Shown here piece after piece: positions 8,193 through 17,280 of a DNA stretch of 64,000 nt. A program made the position numbers and the translations under genes. Under the pieces are notes generated by a model. It was not told the origin of the DNA. It was given only the letters and a program-made list of their open reading frames with translations, and ran no database searches. The stretch comes from Arthrobacter sp. DNA4 (GTDB lineage: Bacteria; Actinomycetota; Actinomycetes; Actinomycetales; Micrococcaceae): assembly GCF_024362385.1 (NCBI RefSeq), contig NZ_CP101466.1:2790001-2854000 (forward strand), in the 5' to 3' direction. Numbering within the stretch: position 1 is the stretch's first letter; each line of letters begins with the position of its first letter.

Positions 8193-9809
8193 CTAGGCCT
8201 GCCCGGCCTTCTTCAGTGCCTTGTTGAACGCCGCAAGCCTTCCGATTTCCGCTTCCACCGGTTCCACCACCAGCTCCTGCGCCGCCGCTGCAACGGCGCT
8301 GTTGAGCCGTCGTCGTGCCCTGGCAGCCCTGGCCCGGGCAGCCGCGGCTGCAATGAAACGTCCGGTGATCGCCAGGAAAATCCCCAAAACCAGTCCGAAG
8401 GCGATCATCAGGGTGGGCACCGGCCATCCCTCCACGCGCGGCACCTCCGGCACCGGCAGCTGAAGGTAGCCGAGCCCGGCCAGGACGCCCAGCCAGCCCA
8501 GACCGCCCACCAGGATTAACAGCGCCAGCCACTGCACCGCGTTGAAAGCACCCCACCACCACGCTTTCCGGTCGGCAGCCAGGTCGGTTCCGGCGATGGC
8601 CTGGTCCAGCGCATCGGGCAGGCGCTCCCGGTAAGCCCTTGCAGCCCCCCGGATCGCGGCCCGCCATGGGCCGGGCGCGCCGGCACTGGCCGCGTCCGCG
8701 AACTCCCTGACAGCTGCATCGGTGCGTGCCCGGTCCGGCGCACCGGCCGTCGGCAGCGAAGTCCGGTTCAGGCTGGCAGGAGAACTGCTGCGGAGGTTGA
8801 GCCGGCGCAGCGGGTCAACCCGGAACCGGGAGAGCCAGCGGGTTACCGGCCAGCCGGTGCGGCGCACGGACTCGAGGCGGTAAGACTGTCCCACGGCCCG
8901 CACCACGGCAGGCACATTCGCCGCAACGGCCAGTTCCTCCGCAAGCTGCGTCCTGGCGGCAGAACGGATCCCTGCGGCATCGCCGTCACCGGAGGCATGC
9001 AGCAGATCCTCCGCGGCCTTGCTGATGTCCGCTTCCAACCGCCGGGACTGGGCCTGCCGCTGCACAGCCACCTTCCGGATCGCGGCCCGCACCTCCGCAA
9101 TCCCTGCCCCTGTCAGCGCGGATGACGCGAGTACGCGCACCTGTCCCAGCCCCTCGCCGTCAAGGATCGCGTGCAGCGAGTCAAGTACCGGCTGCACATC
9201 GTGCGCAGGCAGTCGGTCCACCTGGTTGAGGACCACCAGCGTGACGGCCCCGTGGGACGCCAGCGGCGCCAGGAAGCCGTTATGGAGGGCCGCATCCGCA
9301 TACTTCTGCGGATCGAGCACCCAGACCAGGACGTCCACCATGCCCACCATGCGCTGCACGATCTCGCGGTTGGCGGCGCGGGTGGAGTCGAAGTCGGGGA
9401 GATCCAGCAGGATCAGCCCGGTCCGCTCGTCCGCAAAGCCCTCCACGGGCTGGGCGTGGTGCCGGTTCCCCACCTCCAGCCAGTCGAGGAGCGCTTCACT
9501 GCCCGCTGCTCCCCAGACCCCTGCCAACGGTTCCGATGTGGTGGGCCGGCGCGCGGCCGCCGTCGCGATTTCCGCGCCGCTGACGGCGTTGAAAAGGGAC
9601 GACTTGCCGCTTCCTGTTGCCCCAAAGAAGCCGACCACTGTGTGGTCACCGGACAAGGAACGGCGGGAACTTGCGCGTTCCAGGACAGCGAATGCCTCCT
9701 GCAGCGCCTGGTCCGGCAGGACACCCTCCCCCAGTTCGCGGGCGTCCTGGAGGGCCTGGAGCCGGGTGTCCAGCCGTGAGGACTCCCGCGCTCCGCTGTG
9801 CCGGTTCAC
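8193..9809 (-). CDS. Dynamin-like membrane GTPase, second of a tandem pair
   Basis: 538-aa protein with a P-loop GATGSGKS (63-70), a switch-type LLDLPDFDS in place of the usual DxxG, and NQVD as the base-recognition motif. Two hydrophobic segments near residues 420-475 (VQWLALLILVGGLGWLGVLAGLGYL and the segment after VPTLMIAFG) anchor it in the membrane; both ends should be cytoplasmic. Its ATG overlaps the upstream GTPase stop by 4 nt. Paired dynamin-like proteins such as Streptomyces DynA/DynB work as partners in membrane remodelling at division; orthology here is not shown. Confidence 0.8.
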   Translation of the reverse strand: MNRHSGARESSRLDTRLQALQDARELGEGVLPDQALQEAFAVLERASSRRSLSGDHTVVGFFGATGSGKSSLFNAVSGAEIATAAARRPTTSEPLAGVWGAAGSEALLDWLEVGNRHHAQPVEGFADERTGLILLDLPDFDSTRAANREIVQRMVGMVDVLVWVLDPQKYADAALHNGFLAPLASHGAVTLVVLNQVDRLPAHDVQPVLDSLHAILDGEGLGQVRVLASSALTGAGIAEVRAAIRKVAVQRQAQSRRLEADISKAAEDLLHASGDGDAAGIRSAARTQLAEELAVAANVPAVVRAVGQSYRLESVRRTGWPVTRWLSRFRVDPLRRLNLRSSSPASLNRTSLPTAGAPDRARTDAAVREFADAASAGAPGPWRAAIRGAARAYRERLPDALDQAIAGTDLAADRKAWWWGAFNAVQWLALLILVGGLGWLGVLAGLGYLQLPVPEVPRVEGWPVPTLMIAFGLVLGIFLAITGRFIAAAAARARAARARRRLNSAVAAAAQELVVEPVEAEIGRLAAFNKALKKAGQA

Positions 9810-11575
9810 GCGCTCCCCGCCAGCCGCGCCAGTTTTCCGGCCTGCACTGCAAGTGCCTGTGCCAGGTCCGGGTTGTCCGCCGGCAGCCGCTGCAGGAACT
9901 TCTGCTGCTCGTCCATCAGCAGCTGCCGGCAGCGTACTGCCAGGTCCTCGCGCGCCTTGTCCGCCATCCGGCGCACGGCATCCTCGCCAAACACCGCCTC
10001 CAGCAGGCGCTGGCCCACGACGGCGGTGCCTCCGGCCACGCCGATCTCCAGTCCCGTGAGCCCCGCCGTCATCGAAAACACCACGATCATCAGCGCGGCA
10101 CCGAGGCCGTTGATGCCGAACGACAACCAGCGCGCCTGGGTGCGTCTGCCCTGGCCTTCGGTGCGGATCAGCTCCATCAATGCTTCCTGCCAGGCCCGGA
10201 TCTCTGCAGCCGCCCGGTCAGCGAACCCGGGCGCCGTCCCGGACAGGTCGTCCGCGGCCAGCAGTTGCCGGCCGGCCGGGTCCGAACGCCACCGCTGGTC
10301 AGTGTCTTCGGCAGCATTGGCTGCCTCGTCGACAATGACTGCCTGCAGGCCGGTCTCGATAGCCGCCTCCACCCGCACGGCCGGCGCGGGTTCGCCACGG
10401 AAGAATGCCCCCAGCCGGTCCCTGAACCGACCCACGTTCTGCTCGAGGGTGCGGAAAAATTCGCCGGTGCCCACGAAGTCCTGCCAGCGGGCCAGCACCT
10501 CGCCCCGCAGCAGGGCTCCGTCGCGGGTGGCGTCCAGGATCCGGGTGGCCGCATTTTCATAAGCCGCCACGGCATCGGATTCGAGCCGGGCAGCTGCCTG
10601 TTCCTGTTCACGCACAGATTCGGCGAGGTCTGCAACCCGCTGGGCCAACGCACGGACTGTCCCGTTCAGCGTTCGGCGTGCCACATCGGCCCGCCCCGCC
10701 GCATCGGATGCCAGCGACGCCAGCCACACCCCCAACTCATCCACGGCCCCGGCGGGCAGCATGCCGCGAGCATCCAGGACTGTTTCGGCGATGATGAACA
10801 GGCGGCTTCCGGCCAGGCCTTCGCGGTCCAGCAGGCCCCGGAGGTCCTGGCTCACCTCCGCTTCGGCGCCCTGCGGCACCCGGTCCAGCACCACGGCCAC
10901 CGTGATGTCCCGGGAAGCGGCGTCCAGGAGGAGCTTCCAGGGGACGGCGTCGGCATACCGGTTTGCGGTGGTGACAAACACCCAGAGGTCGGCGGCAGCC
11001 AGCAACTGTCCGGCCAGGAGGCGGTTCTGGTCCGAAATCGAGTCGACGTCGGGCGCATCAAGGAGGGCGATCCCGGCAGGTACTGCCGCATCAGCCAGCA
11101 GGACCAGGGAATCGGTGGCAGCGGCCGGCTCCCCCGCGTGGCCCGTGGGCGCTGGACTGGCAGCCAGGGTTCCCCGGATCCGGCTTAGCCCCGGCAGGAC
11201 GCGCTGGCCTTCAAACCAGGCAGCCTCGGCGGGGTTGTGCAGCAGGATTGGCTGGCGGGTGGTGGGCCGGATGGCTCCGGCGCGGGTTACCGGGTGCCCC
11301 ACGAGTCCGTTCACGAGGGTGGATTTGCCCGCGCCGGTGGAACCGCCGACGACGGCGAGCAGGGGGGCGTCCAGGCTGCGGTACCGCGGAAGGATGTAGT
11401 CGTCCAGCTGGGCCCTTGCGGCTAAGGCGTCGCGGCGCGCCTGGTCTGCACCCGGCAGGGCCAGCGGCAGGGTGACATCGTCCAGCCCGCTGCGGATTTC
11501 CTCCAGCAGCGTCACCGCCGCCAAGGATTGCGGGGGCGGCTGGGCTGGGCGGCCGTGCTCGTCGTGGGAGGTCAC
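9806..11575 (-). CDS. Dynamin-like membrane GTPase, first of a tandem pair
   Basis: 589-aa GTPase with P-loop GGSTGAGKS (77-85), a LLDAPDVDS switch motif matching its partner, a long alpha-helical middle region, and one hydrophobic stretch near residue 500 (LGAALMIVVFSMTAGLTGL). The shared motifs, similar lengths and 4-nt overlap argue that the two arose by duplication and act together, perhaps as a hetero-oligomer. The precise role is unknown. It is the upstream gene of a two-gene transcript. Confidence 0.8.
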   Translation of the reverse strand: MTSHDEHGRPAQPPPQSLAAVTLLEEIRSGLDDVTLPLALPGADQARRDALAARAQLDDYILPRYRSLDAPLLAVVGGSTGAGKSTLVNGLVGHPVTRAGAIRPTTRQPILLHNPAEAAWFEGQRVLPGLSRIRGTLAASPAPTGHAGEPAAATDSLVLLADAAVPAGIALLDAPDVDSISDQNRLLAGQLLAAADLWVFVTTANRYADAVPWKLLLDAASRDITVAVVLDRVPQGAEAEVSQDLRGLLDREGLAGSRLFIIAETVLDARGMLPAGAVDELGVWLASLASDAAGRADVARRTLNGTVRALAQRVADLAESVREQEQAAARLESDAVAAYENAATRILDATRDGALLRGEVLARWQDFVGTGEFFRTLEQNVGRFRDRLGAFFRGEPAPAVRVEAAIETGLQAVIVDEAANAAEDTDQRWRSDPAGRQLLAADDLSGTAPGFADRAAAEIRAWQEALMELIRTEGQGRRTQARWLSFGINGLGAALMIVVFSMTAGLTGLEIGVAGGTAVVGQRLLEAVFGEDAVRRMADKAREDLAVRCRQLLMDEQQKFLQRLPADNPDLAQALAVQAGKLARLAGSA

Positions 11576-11582
11576 AGCAACA

Positions 11583-12635
11583 TCATGCCAGTTGAGTGGC
11601 TGGCCCCCGGTCTTTTGTAAGTGGGAACCAGCTCCGCGCCGACATTTCCACGTAACGGCACGATAGCCAGGCTGCAGGCGCTAGCGCCAGCAGCGATGCC
11701 GCGGCGAATAGCAGCGGTGGAACCCCAGTATGCAGCCCCATGGACGCCAGGACCTGCTGGACCGGCCAGCCGTAGATGTACACGCCGTAAGAGATATCGA
11801 AGCGCGAACCGATACGTGACAACGGCAGATGCAGAGAGCTGGCCAGAAGGAGAATACACAGCGGTATGTGCACGAGCGACTGCGCGTAACCCAGAGAAGC
11901 AACCAACACGACGAAGCCAGCGGACAACAATGCGGCTCCGCGTCCCGCCGGGATCCAGTCCCGGAACATGTACACCAGCGAGCCAGCGAGAAAGGTGATC
12001 ACCGGCACAAGAGGCCAATCGTAAGGGGTTGGTGGGAAGGTCCAGCCGGCATCAACGGCAAATGCGGCAACGGTGCCCGCAAGGAAGAGACAAAGCACCG
12101 CCGCCCGCGCCAACTCCGCCTTAAGCGCGAAAAACAAAACGCCGATCAACATGTAGCAGGCGATTTCCCAGAACAAAGTCCATAGGGGCCCGTTCCACAG
12201 TCGGGGATCAGGAACGCCGTCCAACGATCCCGGAATGCCCCCAACGGCAACTCCGGGGAATCCCGCGGACAGGTTGCTTGCAAAGTAGAGCACGGCGTCG
12301 GGAAACCAATAGCTTCGCCCTGTCGTCACGGCCGTCAGTGGGGCGATGACAAACGCTACTGCCGCGACGCAGGCGACAAGTCCGGGAAATATTCTCAGGA
12401 AGCGCGCACGCCAATAGGTACTGCCCGTCACCCGCATCCTGCTCCGGGTGATCAGGTACCCGGAGATACCGAAAAATCCAAGAACTGCCCAGCTCCCCAG
12501 CTTGACTCCCCCCGGTGCCGGTTCGGGCCCATAGGCGCCAAGCCACCATGAGTGCGAAACAACCACAAGGGCTGCGAGCACCAGCCGGATGGCATTCAAC
12601 GAATTCTTGCCATCAGCAAAAAGTTTCCCCAGCAC
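11583..12635 (-). CDS. Acyltransferase 3 family membrane protein (OafA-like)
   Basis: Integral membrane O-acyltransferase with about ten hydrophobic segments. The N-terminal NSLNAIRLVLAALVVVSHSW contains the conserved R and H of the family, and FFGISGYLITRSRMR plus RFLRIFPGL follow in order. Such enzymes acetylate surface polysaccharides or lipids. I prefer GTG 12635 (GGGGG five nt upstream) to the TTG at 12686. Base composition is clearly lower than its neighbours: 34/60 G+C in 11821-11880 and 27/60 in 12121-12180, against 46/60 in 10201-10260. It sits beside tRNA-Glu, which suggests acquisition by transfer. Confidence 0.88.
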   Translation of the reverse strand: MLGKLFADGKNSLNAIRLVLAALVVVSHSWWLGAYGPEPAPGGVKLGSWAVLGFFGISGYLITRSRMRVTGSTYWRARFLRIFPGLVACVAAVAFVIAPLTAVTTGRSYWFPDAVLYFASNLSAGFPGVAVGGIPGSLDGVPDPRLWNGPLWTLFWEIACYMLIGVLFFALKAELARAAVLCLFLAGTVAAFAVDAGWTFPPTPYDWPLVPVITFLAGSLVYMFRDWIPAGRGAALLSAGFVVLVASLGYAQSLVHIPLCILLLASSLHLPLSRIGSRFDISYGVYIYGWPVQQVLASMGLHTGVPPLLFAAASLLALAPAAWLSCRYVEMSARSWFPLTKDRGPATQLA

Positions 12636-12717
12636 ATCTTCCCCCGACGCTCGCCCCTGGAGTTCAGAGTAGGCGGGGCCCCGCAACGTTTGCGCGGGGT
12701 ATGCGCAAGTTAAACGA

Positions 12718-12750
12718 AAAATGGCCCCGGACTGTTGCCCGGGACCATTT
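12718..12750 (-). terminator. Intrinsic terminator of tRNA-Glu
   Basis: AAATGG...CCATTT arms enclose CCCGG/CCGGG, and on the minus strand the stem is followed by TTTTTCGTTT. It lies just past the CCA end of tRNA-Glu. Confidence 0.8.
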
Positions 12751-12754
12751 CCGA

Positions 12755-12830
12755 TGGTGACCCCAGCGGGATTCGAACCCGCGTTACCGCCGTGAGAGGG
12801 CGGCGTACTAGGCCGCTATACGATGGGGCC
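12755..12830 (-). tRNA. tRNA-Glu (CTC anticodon)
   Basis: Cloverleaf with acceptor GGCCCCA paired to TGGGGTC, anticodon stem CCGCC/GGCGG around the loop CTCTCAC (anticodon CTC), and GGTTCGAATCC in the T arm. The 3' CCA is encoded. It lies 128 bp downstream of tRNA-Gln on the same strand. Confidence 0.95.
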
Positions 12831-12958
12831 GTGTACTTCCGGCAGCGTTTCCGCTGCTCAAGCTCAGTGAGTATTTCACACACTTTGCCGTGGTTTCAAA
12901 TCGGCGAACCGAGTGGAAACCTCCTGTTTTGCGGCTGAAATCAGCACTCAAACCAGAG

Positions 12959-13030
12959 CTGGGATACCAGGACTCGAACCTAGAATGACGGTACCAGAAA
13001 CCGTAGTGTTGCCAATTACACCATATCCCA
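12959..13030 (-). tRNA. tRNA-Gln (CTG anticodon)
   Basis: Acceptor TGGGATA pairs with TATCCCA, anticodon stem ACGGT/ACCGT encloses TTCTGGT (anticodon CTG), and GGTTCGAGTCC is the T arm. The U1-A72 pair is typical of tRNA-Gln. CCA is not encoded (discriminator G is followed by CTC). In actinobacteria this tRNA is first charged with Glu and then amidated by GatCAB. Confidence 0.95.
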
Positions 13031-13333
13031 ATGGCACTTTCGGGCCGGATTTCAGGGCGTTTTCCCTGCTCCGTGCGCCTCAGCACGAGAAATTACTTTA
13101 CCCGAGACTTTCGGCTCGCACAAATCGAGAGCCGGACAGGCGCGGGAGCCACGGCAGAACGGTTGCACCAAACCCCTTGCCCGCCTTCCGCCCGTATGGT
13201 TACCCTCGAGTAAGTTACCCATCAGTAACAATCTCCCTTTCCCCTCTCATGGGGCACCCACGAGGAAAACGGGAACGCCTTACCAGCCACGGTTTTTCGC
13301 CCCCGGGCAGCGTCGTCCGGCGGAAGTTAGGAA
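13031..13333. other. Gene-free region between tRNA-Gln and the stalk gene
   Basis: About 300 bp with no credible coding frame. It must hold the promoters of the tRNA cluster (minus) and the stalk gene (plus). The only clear structure is the tandem TTACCC-N4-GTAA site at 13200-13228. Confidence 0.6.
13200..13228 (+). promoter_or_regulatory. Tandem operator-like site TTACCC-N4-GTAA x2
   Basis: Two 14-bp elements, TTACCCTCGAGTAA (13200-13213) and TTACCCATCAGTAA (13215-13228), are separated by a single G. Each is TTAC-N6-GTAA, so each is an inverted repeat, and their centres lie 15 bp apart. This looks like cooperative binding by a TetR-type repressor. No regulator gene is adjacent. Confidence 0.5.
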
Positions 13334-13342
13334 GTGTCAGCG

Positions 13343-14899
13343 TTGACAACCCGCACAGCAACCATTGCCGCAGCCAGGCCCAGACCCCGGTCACAATCCA
13401 TCGCAATCATCGCCTTGTCCCTCTTGCTCACCCTGTTCCTTGCGTTCTACACCTACCTCACCGGCCAGATTTCCAACGGTGCCGCCCAGCTCATGGACGG
13501 TGCCGGGCAGGCGGCCGCGGGGGCGTCGCAGCTCAGGGACGGCTCCGGGCAGCTGGCCACAGGAGCCGGCGCAGCGAACAAAGGCGCGGGCCAGGTCAAG
13601 GACGGCTCGGTCAAGGTCAAGGAGGGAAGTGCCGAGCTTAATACCGGGGCTGCGGCCCTGCAGGCGGGTGCCGGGAAGATCTTCTCCGGAGTCCGTGACC
13701 AGCTGGCGCCCGGGGTGGACAAGCTGCATGCCGGCACCACCAAGCTTCAGAATGATGTCCTGAACAAACTCGTCCCCGGCGTCTACCAGGTGGATGACGG
13801 CGCCCACAAGCTTCAGGCCGGCGCCATCGCACTGTCCGCGGCGCTGACTCCCACTGCTGCCGGAAACGCGCCGAACAACCTTGCCGACGGTGCGGGACAG
13901 CTGGCGGCGGGTACCGGCCGGCTCGCGGCAGGCGCCGGTCAGCTCGACGCCGGCACCACCAGCCTGAGCGCAGGGACAGCGGCGCTGAAGAACGGAACAG
14001 CGCAGCTGAAGGGCTACCCCGGCGCGGGGAATGATCCGGCCAAGGGAGACGGGCTCGCCGCGCTCAGCCAGGGGCTGGACCAGCTTGAAGCGGCGGCGAA
14101 CGGGCCCCAGGGCCTGGTTCCCCTGGCCGTCATCAAGGACCAGATCGCCAAGTTGGCCGACGGCGGCCGGCGCGCCTACGCGGGAGCGGGGCAGCTCGAT
14201 GCGGGAGCAGCGAAGCTGAACGACGGCGCCGGGCAGCTTAAGGCCGGAACCGGCAGTTTGACCACGGGAGCCGCCCAGCTGGATGACGGGGCAGCCCGGC
14301 TGAAGGCGGGCTTTGCCACGTTGGCCGGGAAGCTCAATGCGACGGACCCGCAAAATCCGGGTGTGGTGTTGGGCACGTCCATGCTGGCCGAGGGCACGGC
14401 CAAGATCAGGGTAGGAATGGACGGCGTCCCCGGCAACCCGGACAGCCCCGGACTGATCTACGCCGCAAACAACCTCCAGGACGGCACCACCAAACTCAGC
14501 GCCGGAATCAACGGCGGCGAAGACCCCGCCAACCCTGGCCTGCTGGCCGGAACCGAGGCGTTGTCCGACGGCACAGTGGCCCTGAGCCGCGGCACAGGCC
14601 AGCTGCAGGCCGGATCCGCCCAGCTCGCCGACGGAACGGGGCAGCTCGCGGACGGCAACGGCAAGCTGGACGACGGCTCAGTCAAACTCGCCGACGGTGC
14701 GGGCAAGCTGGCGGACGGCAATGCGAAAATCGCGGCCGGCACGCAGGAGCTGCACTCGAAGGTGGCCGCTGTATCGCCGTCGTCGTGGCTGGACAACCCG
14801 GTAGTCGCACTTGTGGTGGTGGCGCTGCTGGTGGCTGCCGCCGTCGGGGCCTACCTGGTCCTCCGCAGGCGTTCCCTGCGGCCGGAAGCTGCGGCCTGA
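13343..14899 (+). CDS. xxxLxxG heptad-repeat membrane-anchored stalk protein
   Basis: About 518 aa. A membrane segment near the N-terminus (SIAIIALSLLLTLFLAFYTYL) and another near the C-terminus (VVALVVVALLVAAAVGAYLVL) flank some 420 residues built from many copies of a heptad with Leu and Gly, e.g. GAGQLAAGTGRLAAGAGQL. This is the xxxLxxG repeat found in YhgE/Pip-type and MmpL-associated proteins; the central part should lie outside the cell as a fibrous stalk. I prefer TTG 13343 because AGGAA lies 9 nt upstream; GTG 13334 is the alternative. Function is unknown. Confidence 0.82.
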   Translation: MTTRTATIAAARPRPRSQSIAIIALSLLLTLFLAFYTYLTGQISNGAAQLMDGAGQAAAGASQLRDGSGQLATGAGAANKGAGQVKDGSVKVKEGSAELNTGAAALQAGAGKIFSGVRDQLAPGVDKLHAGTTKLQNDVLNKLVPGVYQVDDGAHKLQAGAIALSAALTPTAAGNAPNNLADGAGQLAAGTGRLAAGAGQLDAGTTSLSAGTAALKNGTAQLKGYPGAGNDPAKGDGLAALSQGLDQLEAAANGPQGLVPLAVIKDQIAKLADGGRRAYAGAGQLDAGAAKLNDGAGQLKAGTGSLTTGAAQLDDGAARLKAGFATLAGKLNATDPQNPGVVLGTSMLAEGTAKIRVGMDGVPGNPDSPGLIYAANNLQDGTTKLSAGINGGEDPANPGLLAGTEALSDGTVALSRGTGQLQAGSAQLADGTGQLADGNGKLDDGSVKLADGAGKLADGNAKIAAGTQELHSKVAAVSPSSWLDNPVVALVVVALLVAAAVGAYLVLRRRSLRPEAAA

Positions 14900-14920
14900 C
14901 ACCCGGAGCACTCTTGTCGA

Positions 14921-14962
14921 CACAGCGGCCGCCGTCCCGCAAGAAGGGCAGCGGCCGCTGTG
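14921..14962. terminator. Convergent hairpin between the stalk gene and HAD gene
   Basis: CACAGCGGCCGC at 14921-14932 is perfectly complementary to 14951-14962 with an 18-nt loop. It lies between two convergent stop codons and can act in both directions. Confidence 0.7.
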
Positions 14963-14971
14963 GCCGGAATC

Positions 14972-15709
14972 TTATCCCAGCAGCTGGTCCAGGGATGCGA
15001 CCATGCCGCCCTCGAAGTCGTCCACGACCTCCCCCACGCGGTTGAGCCACACACCCACCAGGCCCGCCGCCGTCGAGCCTTCTGCATCCAGCAGCCGGTT
15101 GTCGCCTACATACAGCGTTTCGGCAGGGCCAGTGCCCAGGAGCCTGACGCCTTCGAGATACATCGCCGGATGCGGCTTGGCGACGCCCAGGGTGTCGGTG
15201 CCCACCAGGTGGGTGATCCGCTCCAGCCCGGCGCCGTCCAGCTTGGCCCGCTGGTAGTCGTGGACGTTGTTGCTCACGGCGCCATACGGGATGCCCGCCT
15301 GGTCCAGGGCATCGAGCAGGGGCAGCACATCGGGAAACGGCTTCACGTAAGCGGGCTGCTTCTCCATGTAGGCGCTCAACCACTGGTGTGATTCCTCGCC
15401 GTCGGCCAGCTCCACGCCGAAGTGCCCCAGCGCCGCCCTTCCCCGGAGCAGCCGCTGTTCGTTGAACGTCAGCTCACCTGCAAGGTAGCGGTCGTAGTAA
15501 TGCGTGGTTTCGTGCGTGAAGATGCGCCCGAACCGCTCCCATCCGGCCTGGTCCAGGCCGGGCAGGAGGTGTTCACTGACCTCGCGCAGGGCGGTCGTCA
15601 TTGAATATTCGAGGTCCACCAGGGTGTCGTCAATGTCGAACAGGACACCCCGGACAGCGCCGAAAGGTGTCTGCAACACGCCGGCGGGTGCCTGGCTGGG
15701 GGCGGTCAT
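14972..15709 (-). CDS. HAD-superfamily hydrolase
   Basis: 245-aa phosphatase-type HAD protein. Motif I is DIDDT with Asp25 as nucleophile and Asp27 as acid/base; motif II is the SNN region, motif III the Lys of AKPHP, and motif IV VGDNRLLD. The cap is helical and inserted after motif I (type C1), as in phosphoglycolate phosphatase-like enzymes. Substrate is not evident. Its ATG overlaps the gltX stop by one base (TGATG), so the two are translationally coupled. Confidence 0.88.
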   Translation of the reverse strand: MTAPSQAPAGVLQTPFGAVRGVLFDIDDTLVDLEYSMTTALREVSEHLLPGLDQAGWERFGRIFTHETTHYYDRYLAGELTFNEQRLLRGRAALGHFGVELADGEESHQWLSAYMEKQPAYVKPFPDVLPLLDALDQAGIPYGAVSNNVHDYQRAKLDGAGLERITHLVGTDTLGVAKPHPAMYLEGVRLLGTGPAETLYVGDNRLLDAEGSTAAGLVGVWLNRVGEVVDDFEGGMVASLDQLLG

Positions 15710-17223
15710 CAGCCGCGGAAAGCTTGGAGCCGGCGCAGGGACGACTCCTTGCCCAGGATCACAATGGACTCGAACAGGGGCGGCGACACGCGGCGGCCGG
15801 AAACCGCCGTGCGGACCGGACCGAAGGCGAGCCGCGGCTTGATGCCCATGTCTTCCACCAGGGCCTGCTTGAGTGCAGCCTGGATGTTCTCCGCCGTCCA
15901 GTCCGCCACCGGCTCCAGGGCGGCGATGGCGGCGTCCAGGACCTCGGGAAGGTTGGCGGGGAGGCCCTTGCGGGCGTCATCGGCAACGTCGACGGCGTCG
16001 TCTGCCTTGAACAGGAATGCCAGCATCTCGGGCGCTTCACCCAGCAGCGTGATGCGCTCCTGGATCAAGGGTGCCGCTTCGGTGAGGATCTCCTCCTCAC
16101 GGTCGGTCAGGATCTCCCCCACCAGGCCGGCCTCGCGCAGGTAGTGCGCCACCCGGTCGCGGAAGACCTTCGGTTCGAGCATCCGGACGTGGGTGCCGTT
16201 GATGGCCTCGGCCTTCTTCAGGTCGAAGCGCGCGGGGTTGCCCAGGACGTCATGGATGTCGAAGTGCTCCACGAGCTGCTCTACCGTGAAGATGTCCTCG
16301 TCCGCGCTGAGGGACCAGCCCAGCAGTGACAGGTAATTGAGCAGCCCTTCCGGGATGAAGCCCCGCTCGCGGTGCAGGAAGAGGCTGGACTCGGGGTCCC
16401 GCTTGGACAGCTTCTTGTTTCCCTGGCCCATGACGTAGGGCAGGTGTCCGAACTCCGGCATGTACTCGGCAACACCGATGGCATACAGGGCCCGGTACAG
16501 GGCGACCTGCCGGGGCGTTGAGCTGAGCAGGTCCTCCCCGCGCAGCACGTGCGTGATGCCCATCAGTGCGTCATCCACGGGGTTGACCAGGGTGTACAGC
16601 GGCGCACCGTTGGCCCGCACCACGGCGAAGTCGGGAACCGACCCGGCCTTGAAGGTGATGTCGCCCCGGACGAGGTCGGTGAACGTGATGTCCTCGTCCG
16701 GCATCCGCAGGCGGAGCACAGCCTGCCGGCCTTCGGCCCGGTACTGTGCCAGCTGCTCGTCGGTCAGGTGCCGGTCAAAGCCGTCGTAACCGAGCTTCGG
16801 GTCGCGGCCTGCGGCGCGGTGGCGTGCCTCGATCTCTTCCGGGGTGGAGAAGGACTCATAGATGAATCCGCCCTCCTGCAGCCGCTTGATGACGTCCTGG
16901 TAGATGTCGCCGCGCTGGGACTGCCGGTACGGCTCGTGCGGGCCGCCCACTTCCACGCCCTCGTCCCAGTCGATGCCGAGCCACTTCAGCGCATCCAGCA
17001 GCTGGTGGTAGCTTTCCTCGCTGTCGCGAGCCGCATCCGTGTCCTCGATCCGGAAGACCAGCGTGCCCTTGGTGTGGCGCGCGTAGGCCCAGTTGAACAG
17101 GGCCGTCCGGATCAGTCCCACGTGCGGGGTGCCCGTGGGCGAGGGGCAGAAACGGACCCGCACGGGCGTTTCCGCGGTGACGGGGGGAATGGAGGCGGCA
17201 GGTGACGAAGAAGCGATACTCAT
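15709..17223 (-). CDS. gltX: Glutamyl-tRNA synthetase
   Basis: Class I aminoacyl-tRNA synthetase that charges tRNA-Glu, and in actinobacteria normally also tRNA-Gln as the first step of the indirect pathway. The 504-aa protein has the HIGH-type signature in [20 protein letters not shown] (28-47) and KLSKRD as the KMSKS-type loop. Length is typical. It is upstream of the HAD gene in one transcript and lies 2.7 kb from genes for tRNA-Glu and tRNA-Gln. Confidence 0.97.
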   Translation of the reverse strand: MSIASSSPAASIPPVTAETPVRVRFCPSPTGTPHVGLIRTALFNWAYARHTKGTLVFRIEDTDAARDSEESYHQLLDALKWLGIDWDEGVEVGGPHEPYRQSQRGDIYQDVIKRLQEGGFIYESFSTPEEIEARHRAAGRDPKLGYDGFDRHLTDEQLAQYRAEGRQAVLRLRMPDEDITFTDLVRGDITFKAGSVPDFAVVRANGAPLYTLVNPVDDALMGITHVLRGEDLLSSTPRQVALYRALYAIGVAEYMPEFGHLPYVMGQGNKKLSKRDPESSLFLHRERGFIPEGLLNYLSLLGWSLSADEDIFTVEQLVEHFDIHDVLGNPARFDLKKAEAINGTHVRMLEPKVFRDRVAHYLREAGLVGEILTDREEEILTEAAPLIQERITLLGEAPEMLAFLFKADDAVDVADDARKGLPANLPEVLDAAIAALEPVADWTAENIQAALKQALVEDMGIKPRLAFGPVRTAVSGRRVSPPLFESIVILGKESSLRRLQAFRG

Positions 17224-17280
17224 AGTGGCTTCAACTTTACCCGCCCGGCCGGATCCCGCCTCCCGCCCTGCGGGCCGGTG

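Noticed and set aside
12636..12686. TTG 12686 as acyltransferase start
   Set aside because: GTG 12635 has a good GGGGG ribosome site and starts closer to the first conserved helix.
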